From assembly GCA_036365145.1 (NCBI GenBank), contig JAEOAD010000024.1, positions 12,519,001 to 12,583,000 on the forward strand: a stretch of DNA of 64,000 nt. The letters are read 5' to 3'. The position numbers were made by a program, and so were the translations under genes. This document shows, piece by piece, positions 55,917-64,000 of this stretch; position 1 is the stretch's first letter; each line of letters opens with the position of its first letter. The notes under the pieces are model-generated. The model saw nothing but the letters and a program-made list of their open reading frames with translations. It made no database searches and had not been told where the DNA came from. Origin of the DNA: Orientallactaga sibirica (Eukaryota; Chordata; Mammalia; Rodentia; Dipodidae).

Positions 55917-57283
55917 GATTTTAATAGATTTTTGATTTTTTTTTTTAAATCTGGGGTCACCTTTAGAAAAAAATAATACATGTTGTGTATCCATTACATA
56001 TTAGATCTCTTTACTGCACTAATGCATTATAAAGAGAAAAAAAAAAACAATATCTTAGTCAGTTATTCTATATAAAACTAACCAAGTATATCATTTTTAT
56101 CAATAGGAATAGAGGTTTTACAGAGAGAAATGAAACATGATTTCAAGGCCACTGAAGTTAAACAATACATATTTAGATTACATTATAGGCTGGATATTTG
56201 AAACACACAAGATTTACTTCTAACTCTTCATGCACTGGGAAAATTTGGCCAATAATAAATTTAGAATACACAGCAATAAAGAGTAGGAAATTAACATTAA
56301 AAATAAGTATCAACCCTTAAACTGCAACAAGAGGGATGCAGATGAGGTATGAAAAAAATGAGTGTTTCTTCTCATTAGAGTAGTTAAACATTAGAACAGG
56401 CTATCATAGATGGTCTCCATAGACTCTTCTCTGGAAGACTTTTAATATCTGAGAGTAAGCCATTCTTCTTAAAGGGTTGAAGTAAGTCCTTTCTGTAGGA
56501 GGCTGAAGAACTGAATGACCTCTGAATCTGTAAGCCATACTCTACTTGTTATCAGCTTCCCGATTTAGTTATTCAAGAAGCATTTTTCATTAAATACAAA
56601 TCACCAGCAATTTTAAACATTGTACACATTAAATATTTCCAAAATTTTCATATGAACAAACCACATTGAAACATATGGATCTTGTTAAGTGTAACCAGAA
56701 TTAGTACTATTTAAACTTATCTTTCAGGTTCTGAAAGAATAAATTATGGAGATGATTTAAATTTTTTATTATTTCAATATTATTTTGGAAAAGATAGATA
56801 TTTCTGAGAAGTATGATATATATGTTATCTTTAGTGACTAGAAAGAATATGATCAAATTTATTAGCTAATATTTAAAAATAATTTATACTACTTACATAT
56901 GACTTCACTAGTTAGCCTTCCTCATTCACAATATTCCATCTAACACATGGGAATGCTCATTTCTATGCTTGATATAGGTGAAATTTCAAGGAAAATAGAC
57001 TATAACAATCAAAGCAGCAAAGGGTCAATAAACAAATATGTACATCACATATACTGTGTCATCTGAAGTTAAGATTCACCTCACTCTTCTAGCTTGAATC
57101 CTATTACCCCTGCCCTCAATCTCTTTTTAATTTGAATTTGAATATTTATTAATTAGAAATTTTGTTTTATAGACAAATGACTTTAGAATGCATCACAAAT
57201 AGAAATGAATACAGGAATTCACATGTAAGGATAACAATTCTAAAATGACCTATAGTGGCTTTCTTTTTAAAAATAGCTAATGT
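55917..57283. other. Unique AT-rich intronic sequence
   Basis: Nothing recognisable in about 1.4 kb. Short T and A runs only. Confidence 0.45.
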
Positions 57284-57528
57284 GGGCTGGAGAGATGACT
57301 TAGTGGTTAAGGTGTTTGCCTGCAAAGCCAAAGGACCTCAGTTTGATTCCCCAGGATCCACGTAAGCCAGATGCACAAGGTGGTACATGCATCTGGAGTT
57401 CATTAGCAGTGGCTGGAAACCCTGGTGCACCGATTCTCTCCCTGTGTTTCTCTTTCTCTCTCTTGTTCTCTCTGTGTATCTGCCTCATGCCCTCTCTCAC
57501 TCTCATAAATACATAAATAAATAAATAT
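57284..57528 (+). repeat. B2-type SINE
   Basis: gggctggagagatgacttagtgg head, cgtaagccagatgcacaagg, long CT tract, and ACATAAATAAATAAATA tail. Confidence 0.92.
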
Positions 57529-57894
57529 CACTAATGGAAGCCTCTTTAAATTCATTCAGCATGTGTTATTTTATAAATAATAGTTCTACTGAAAAAATTA
57601 CCTTAGAAATCTTTTCCTCACCTTTTTTGAATATTTGCTCATATTTTCAAAAAATAAGTGCACATAAAGTGGTTGGAGGTATTCACATAGTGATATTACC
57701 TATGTTTTATCAATAGCATCTACATTATGGATATAATTAATATGTATAAAATCAGAATAGGTCCAGCTGTGTCAAATTAGTTATAAGATTTTGTAGGTTC
57801 AGAAGACAAAATGCAGAATAACCAGATGTGTTTACCTTCCTCAGTACAAAAATTTCACAAGATTAGTATGAGGTAAGATAATGAATCAATTTGA
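57529..57894. other. Unique intronic sequence
   Basis: Nothing recognisable. Confidence 0.4.
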
Positions 57895-57896
57895 TT

Positions 57897-58051
57897 TTTT
57901 TTTTTTTTTAATTTAGGTAGGGTCTCACCCTGGCCCAGGCTGTCCTGGAATTAACTACCTAGTCTCAGGGTAGCCTCAATCTCACAGCAATCCTTCTACC
58001 TCTGCACTACTTGAGTGCTGGAATTAAAGGTGTGCACCACCACGCCCGGCT
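57897..58051 (-). repeat. B1 SINE
   Basis: T run, aggtagggtctcaccctggcccagg ... gaattaaaggtgtgcaccaccacgcccggct. The cacgcccgg CpGs are intact, so it is fairly young. aattt(g)a-type flanks on both sides suggest the duplication. Confidence 0.9.
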
Positions 58052-58259
58052 TAATTTGAATTTTTATAAATGTTCAAAAGATACCTAGCAATTTTCCTGA
58101 GTATGGATGCACTGACCCATTGCATATCTCCACTTCTTAGTAGTTACAGAAACAGAAATCACTGTATGAAGATGCTTTAGCTTTGAGTTCCACCTTTCAT
58201 TTAAACACTGATATCAACATATTTTGTAAAAGTTGAATTACTTCTAAAACAATATTATA

Positions 58260-58472
58260 GGGCTGGAGGGATGTCTTAGCAGTTAAGGCATTTGCCTGCA
58301 AAACCAAAGGACCCAGGTTCAATTTCCCAGGACCCACATTAGCCAGATGCACAATGTAGCACAGGCGTCTGTAGTTCATTTGCAGTGGCTGGAGGCCCTG
58401 GCATGCCCATTCTGTCTCTCTCTCCCTGTCTCTGTCAAATAAATAAATAAAATTAAATTAAAAAAAAAAAAA
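58260..58472 (+). repeat. B2-type SINE
   Basis: gggctggagggatgtcttagc head, ccaggacccacattagccag, CT tract, and AAATAAATAAA plus A tail. Confidence 0.92.
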
Positions 58473-60300
58473 CTATTACATTCACCCTTACAAATCACTA
58501 AATAATCCTTTACATTTTGGCAGCTTTAAAATTTTATTTTTTAATGAGAAATAAGTTAAATAGCAATTTAAGTGAAATTACATTAATCTAAATACTTGCT
58601 GCTATGACTTTAACATCATTTGATTATGCCTGAGGATTACCTACAAATGATAATAGACTGAACTCAGGCCACAGTTCTCATATAGACCATTGTAAGTTTT
58701 AATTTTTCTCTGTTGAAATGTTTAACTGACAAAAACAAAAGTAAGTCAGAAGAGGGTTCATGACAGAAAAGGGCCACAAACCCAAGATTTCTAGTTTTTT
58801 TTTTTTTTTTTTTTTCTTTTTTCCCCTTTCTGTTTTGTAACCATAGTAAAACAATAGAAGTGAACTTTCCCTGAACTTTTCTCTTGAAAGGCTTGGGTCC
58901 AGGTTGACCCAGCCAGGCAAGCTGGAACATGATACTATCAACCCCAGGGCTGCTAAAGCAATCAGGTTCAACGACCATGTATGTTCCCTAATGTCATTCT
59001 GCCACAAAGCCAAGGCAAAAGCGAGCTATTTCTAGCAAAGAATTTCTTTCCATTGTTTCAAAGATTAATTCAATGGGCTAAACGTGCATAAAACATGGAC
59101 TAAGTGGTAATTGACAGAAATATATTATTGTTCTCTTATAATTATGTCAATACCAAAGCTTATTTATAGATAAGGTCTAATCTCACAGAAAAAAAAACAC
59201 AATATAAAGCTTCTCAATATATTAATAAAGAACAGATGTTTCAAATCATAATAGATTTAGGTGATCTTACATTTTAAATTCTCATGGTAACCTGTCTTAA
59301 ATGGTAACATTGTGTAAGAGTTTTGCATGTGCTGCTACAGGCAATAAAGTTATGAAAACACATGGGTTAAATCCACTAACTGAAATATTGGTTCTTTCTG
59401 CAACTGTAGCATATTATAGAGTTTGAGGGGTAACATAAGCATAATTCCCCCTTTAACTGGCATTCCCACTTTAACTCCATTCTTCAAAACGTTTTATTCT
59501 ATAACCAAATTATTTTCTTAAAATAGAGACTATACTGAGAAATAACTATTGATATAGTTTCTAACAATCATAAATATGTATCATGGCTATACTTTAGATT
59601 CAGCCTATTTATATCTCCTATAAATAAAATATTAAAAGTTAGTAATTATGAAATAATAATAAATTATTCTGTCATTACTTTAGACTTTTAAATGATTATC
59701 ACATGTAAGCACTTGTTAGTAAGTCTACTGAAGATGACATTCTTAACTAAAAGCTTGGTTACTCCTGAATATTATTCCATACAAGTTACTTTAGAGTAAA
59801 CTTTCTCACAAAAAAATTCAGTTGTTGTAGAAGTAGAGTTGAATAATTTTCATAAAATCTGTAGCATATCAATCAATGTGAATGAATCAGAATTTGGTCC
59901 CATATATGAAAAGAGTTTAAAATACTAACTAAATGAAGAAAAACGGATTAGTTACAAAAAATTAAGGATGAAAGCTGGATTCAAAAATTATCCTTAAGAT
60001 GCCACTTTCCAGTATTGAATAACAAAGATTTTAATAGAAAATATTTATAGGAATATTTTTCAAATTGAAAAACCTAAGTCAGGTCATTGTAATCCATTTT
60101 GGTAGATGAACGGTACATAGGATTATGTTCATGTAAGTGCACACTTACATCTAACTTTGTACACATTTCGAAGATAGAGCAAATATAAATGAAAAAATAA
60201 TGGCTCCAAATGCTGGAATACATTAAAGACTTTTTTAAAATAAAAATAGGGACTTTATGACCATATCTAATTATTTTTAAAAATTAAAAAAAATGATAAA
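58473..60300. other. Unique intronic sequence with one more complex block
   Basis: 58700-59120 is repeat-free and less AT-rich (ttgggtccaggttgacccagcc, gttcaacgaccatgtatg) and could be a conserved element. A T run lies at 58796-58816. Two overlapping minus frames (58664-59013) include a lysine run from that T tract and have no splice or family support. Confidence 0.4.
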
Positions 60301-60728
60301 TATAGACAATGTGTCATGATCAAAATCACCTCCCAACAGGCCCACTTCCCCCTCTCAAATGCCCTCTCTTCTGAATCCCTTCTTCTTTCCAACTTGTCTC
60401 TCTTCTATTTTGATGTCATTATTTTTTCTCTTCTTATGTTGGTGAAATAAGCCACTGCAGGGTCATGAATATCAGGGCCACTTTGTGTCTGGATGATAAC
60501 ATTGTAAGTAGTCTACCATATCTAATTATTAAACTGACCTTCTAAATTGTGATATGAAAATATCGTTAATGTGAGTCTGTTGGTTTAATCAACTAATTCT
60601 GAAGCTTGGATAGTGGGATCCATTGATTTCTCTTTTCTCCCCAGTTAAAGAGCAGGAGTTAAGCTCATGACTTTACCTATAATAAAAGAAAACCTAACAT
60701 TTGCAGAGATTGCACTTTGCACTAGGTA

Positions 60729-60784
<56 letters not shown>

Positions 60785-60924
60785 TTTAAGTTCAAGCACT
60801 TTACTACAGATATGTATTGCTGTTTCTATCATAATATATTTAGAGCAGACCTGCCCAACAGCATGAATCATAAATTCTACATCTTCATGTGACATATAGA
60901 TTTCAGAGCCTGTGTTTTGGAACC
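60301..60924. other. Unique intronic sequence with a TA microsatellite
   Basis: Nothing recognisable beyond the TA array. Confidence 0.4.
60728..60782. repeat. (TA)n microsatellite
   Basis: About 27 TA units. The frame over it (IYIYIY...) is an artefact. Confidence 0.95.
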
Positions 60925-61255
60925 AGGGTGAGGTCTAAGTAAGTAGAGTGCTTGCATGAATGTTTGAATTTGGATCTCTTGCTCCCATGTAAATGCCTAG
61001 TGTTGCAGCTCCATGCTTGTAATCCCAGCCTAGGAGGGAGACAAGTGAATCCTGGGGGCTTGCAGCTAACAGGTATAGCCATATAAGCGAGCTCTGCATT
61101 AGATGAGAAACCTGATTTCAGAAATTAAGGTGGACAGAGATTCATTGGGACCTCAATTGTCAACCTCTAAGCCTACACTTGCTTTCATACACATGCAACT
61201 TCACACACATACACTTATACACATATGTACCCACAACACAAACTCATGCATAAGT
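60925..61255 (+). repeat. B3-type SINE, old
   Basis: ggtgaggtctaagtaagtagagtgcttgcatg, gctccatgcttgtaatcccagcctagg, tcaacctctaagcctac, and a CACA-rich end. Confidence 0.65.
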
Positions 61256-61264
61256 GTTTCCAAA

Positions 61265-61775
61265 AATAAAATGCTGGATACTTTGCTCACCAAACTGCTC
61301 CATAAACACTTTTCTTAATATCCATATATTAACATCCATATATTAATGCAACTCTTATTTTGCATTAGAAAAGCTTTTCTGTTCAGATGTCAATGACCAC
61401 TGGGATGACTCAAAAGTCAACATATCACTTCCTGCAAGGCTCAGGGTCCATTGTGGAAGAAGTGGCAGGAAAGAATTTAAGAGTCAAAGATAGGGTAGGA
61501 CTGCTTACGATGCACTCTTCTAGACACAAAATGGCCTCAATATCCATGGCCTCGCTGTGCCTGGCACTACCTACACAAGACCCTCAAAATAGGAAGAAAA
61601 GATGATGACATCAAAATAAAACAGTCTAATTGAAAGGGACAGGGAAATGGAAAGTGGGTTTGTGAAGGGGAAAGTGGGAGACGGAAGGGAATTATCATGA
61701 TTTATTATCTACAATTATGGAAGATGCCAATAAAATGTTTAGAAAAAATAAAGAAAACAAAGAAATATAAAAAAA
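61265..61775 (+). mobile_element. 5'-truncated L1 3'UTR fragment
   Basis: Shares ctgctccataaacactttt.cttaatatcc, gactcaaaa..caac, ctcagggtccattgtggaag and caagaccctcaaaatagg with the L1-B 3'UTR (49590-50060). Ends gccaataaaatgttt plus A-rich. Only the tail of the L1 was copied. Confidence 0.9.
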
Positions 61776-61872
61776 AATCAAATGCTGGGCTTATTTTGAT
61801 ACATCATAACAGCTCTGAATATCAGAGACAAAGGTCACTTTGCCATGGATCAAAAGAGAGGAATTGCATTTA

Positions 61873-61975
61873 TTAGATGTCTGCCTTTTGTAAGCCACTT
61901 AACCTTTTGGGATTCACACCTTTCCAGATAAATTTTTAAAATAGGAAGTACTCGAATAAACTAATATTATTGCAA
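61873..61975 (+). repeat. MIR SINE relic
   Basis: gtaagccacttaaccttttgggattcacacctttccagataaa corresponds to MIR text caagtcacttaacctctctgggcctcagtttcc. Confidence 0.5.
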
Positions 61976-62273
61976 CATTGTCTGATAGAAGTAATGTGAA
62001 CAAAGAGAATAAAGGAATAAGATGAGTAATTCTGCAATGTTGAGAAAGGCATTATTCTCCTTTAAGAAGGGAGCTCCTATGTCAGGGCTATTACCTTCAT
62101 CCTACTTGGAATCACTGTATCATACTTCCTTCCACTGTCCTTCCTGTGCTCTGTCTGATTTCTCTGAGAAGACATTGCATGAAAATTTTACTAACTGTCC
62201 ATATCCATGATATCCACATGTAATCAAAAATCAACAGTAATTTACTCAGAAATATTTAAGTATGTGAAATAAT

Positions 62274-62456
62274 TGGCTGGGTGGAGGATATAGCAGTTAT
62301 GGCACTTGTCTGCAAAACCTAAGAAGCCAGGTTCAATTGCTCAGAACCCAAGTAAGCCAGATGCACATGGTGGCACATGCATCTGGAGTTCGTTTGCAGT
62401 TGCAGGCCCTGATGCACATATTCTCTCGCTGTATCATAGATAGATAGATAGATGTT

Positions 62457-62511
<55 letters not shown>

Positions 62512-62515
62512 AGAC
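62274..62515 (+). repeat. B2-type SINE with (GATA)n tail
   Basis: ggctgggtggaggatatagc head, agtaagccagatgcacatgg and ggagttcgtttgcag. The tail is a GATA array at about 62434-62511 in place of AAATAAA. Flanking repeats tt(t/c)aagtatgtgaaa at about 62256 and 62518 mark the insertion. Confidence 0.9.
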
Positions 62516-63135
62516 ATTCAAGTATGTGAAAGAAGACTGCTTACAATTGGGAGAGGATCTGAAACAGATTATTAAGTAAAACCCAACTTGAAATCAATAA
62601 GTGCTATGGAAGCACCTTCTTTGTTTATCCTAAAAAGGTAACAACAACCTGAATTCTCAAACCAAAAAGTTTATAACCCTCAAATTTAAAAATGAAAGTG
62701 ATTTCTAATTCATCAATGATTAAAACATCCTTCTGAGAATACAGAAGTGATGTTTTCTTCTTGGTTCCAAATCCACCTTCCCTTAGACGTAGTGTATAAT
62801 AATAAGGACTTTTCAAGAACACTGTAAGATGCCTGCTGTAAAGGACTCCTCTTCCACATTAAACCTGCATCTCATTACTAGTGTACTCATCCAAGTTCCA
62901 AACCAGAGGACAGAAAGCAGTCCCAGCCACCCCCATCCACAGTGTTCTTTCCTCTTCTCAGTTCAGCGGTCACAAGCATCTACTCATTCTGCCACTGGTA
63001 TATCCTTATTCTCGCCTACCTTCTTTTACACTTCCTTATCTCAGGACCATTTCTGTGTGTTTTCTTAGCTGTTGATAATGACCTAACTGATCATTACGGA
63101 CACTGTGCTGTTAACACTTTCAGTGGTTTCTGAAA
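62516..63135. other. Unique intronic sequence
   Basis: Three short overlapping plus frames at 62829-63133 share no domain text and lack splice sites in phase. Not called. Confidence 0.4.
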
Positions 63136-63139
63136 AGCA

Positions 63140-63530
63140 TACCAAATTTCTTATCCTGGCATTCAAGACCCTCAAAATCTAACACCTCAGTTTCCTCAGG
63201 TATAATTTCTCATAACTTTACCACCATGGTTGGTGACTAAATTATTTCAGACATCCATGCTTCACCAGAGTTTAAACCATCAACCTGGAATGCCCTTTCC
63301 TTCCATTGCCCATGAGAAACCTTATATCAATTCTTCTCAACTTTTACTCTAATCTCCCAGGTCTATATCATTCGCCAACTTCACTCTACTTCTCTAGTAC
63401 CATGGAATATTCTGTAAATGTTGTTATTAATATAACAACTTTTGTATCATTTCTGTTTAAGAACACAAAGCCTTTCAATACAGAAACTATACTTTATATA
63501 TTCCTCATTCTCCACAATTCAAGCTTCTGA
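63140..63530 (+). repeat. L2-like LINE relic
   Basis: cattcaagaccctcaaaatc, ctcataactttaccacc, cctggaatgccctttccttccattgccc and aactatactttatatattcc follow the order and wording of L2 3' ends (ctggaatgccctccc...). Ancient. Confidence 0.5.
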
Positions 63531-64000
63531 AAATAATAAGAAAATTCTAGGCTTCCTGCACAAATTGACTGAAGGAGAAATTCATTTTTATGTCCTTTTT
63601 TATGTCATGCATATAACTCATAGAAAATATTAAATATTGGAATAACCTTTCCAAGAAAATTATCATTATACTTTATATAAGGATAAATTATATAAAATTT
63701 TAGATATTCTTCTAAACATAATAGTTTTATTTCCACTTAGTAGTAACTTATGAATGTACACTACAAATTTTAAAATTTAAAGTGAACTAAAGTAAAATAA
63801 TGTAGTCTTATAAGCAACAAAATTGTAGTTGAAAAATGTTCTTGTATGTCAATCAAATATTAAAAAAAAACATTAAGTCATCATTGCCCTTTAAAATCCT
63901 CTCAAGAAGAATCCCCTAATTGTAATTTCACTTTATCTCACTGTACCAGTGAGTAAATAAATTAACAAAATAGCTTTTATCACACAGAATAACCTTTTAA
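63531..64000. other. Unique AT-rich intronic sequence
   Basis: Nothing recognisable. Confidence 0.45.

Larger units (their letters stand above)
24353..64000 (-). other. DACH1: DACH1 intron upstream of the recognised exon (part)
   Basis: Everything to the right of the exon is transcribed earlier in the gene, because DACH1 runs on the minus strand. I looked for the neighbouring DachBox-N exon and for GC-rich promoter or CpG-island sequence and recognised neither. At least 39.6 kb is therefore intronic. DACH1 is known for very large introns and many distant enhancers, which suits this layout. Confidence 0.75.

Noticed and set aside
62434..62511. CRISPR-like or other spaced repeat array
   Set aside because: It is a plain tetranucleotide repeat without spacers, in a mammalian genome.

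Overview
This is mammalian nuclear DNA from a myodont rodent. It is AT-rich, has no compact gene series, and is packed with SINEs: B1 (7SL-derived), B2-type (tRNA-derived, reading roughly ggctggagagatggcttagtgg... with a CT-rich/AAATAAA tail), B3-type and a few ID-type. It also holds L1, MaLR-type LTRs and old MIR/L2 relics. The particular B1/B2 consensus text is not that of mouse or rat. From memory it fits jerboas (Dipodidae, Jaculus-like), but I could not test this.

The only protein-coding sequence I can support is one internal exon, 24237-24352 on the minus strand. It encodes the segment of DACH1 (dachshund homolog 1, a Ski/Sno-family transcriptional cofactor) just after DachBox-N, with a GRPPKR basic motif. 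Consensus splice sites flank it on both sides. The gene therefore runs right to left: 24353-64000 is the intron upstream of this exon and 1-24236 the intron downstream. I recognised no other DACH1 exon.

Layout: 1-4690 is mostly unique AT-rich intron with MIR and ID relics. 4690-7320 is a SINE cluster. 7350-13706 is an L1 (L1-A) with deleted endonuclease and part of the RT region, carrying three SINEs. 13700-24050 is intron with two MaLR-type solo LTRs, microsatellites, a 61-bp minisatellite and several SINEs. 24237-24352 is the exon, followed by a unique block (24380-24960) that looks like a conserved regulatory element. 25230-42250 is intron with scattered SINEs, a B3 SINE interrupted by another repeat, an old L1 3' fragment and several unique blocks that could be conserved non-coding elements. 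42263-50074 is a second L1 (L1-B), bounded by a 13-bp target-site duplication and chimeric near its 3' end. 50340-58470 is a dense SINE field with one solo LTR (55501-55916). 58470-64000 is mostly unique intron plus an L1 3'UTR fragment and an L2-like relic.

The most interesting observations are these: (1) a ~30-bp piece of the unique block beside the DACH1 exon has been copied into a B1 SINE 1.5 kb away; (2) a long B2 subfamily carries a near-perfect CTCF-like core; (3) two different B2 subfamilies have separate small duplications at the pol III B box; (4) L1-B is an inter-family chimera inside a single target-site duplication; (5) a tail-to-tail B2 pair lies within about 190 bp of the DACH1 5' splice site. 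I found no new multi-gene system, virus, CRISPR array or RNA gene cluster.
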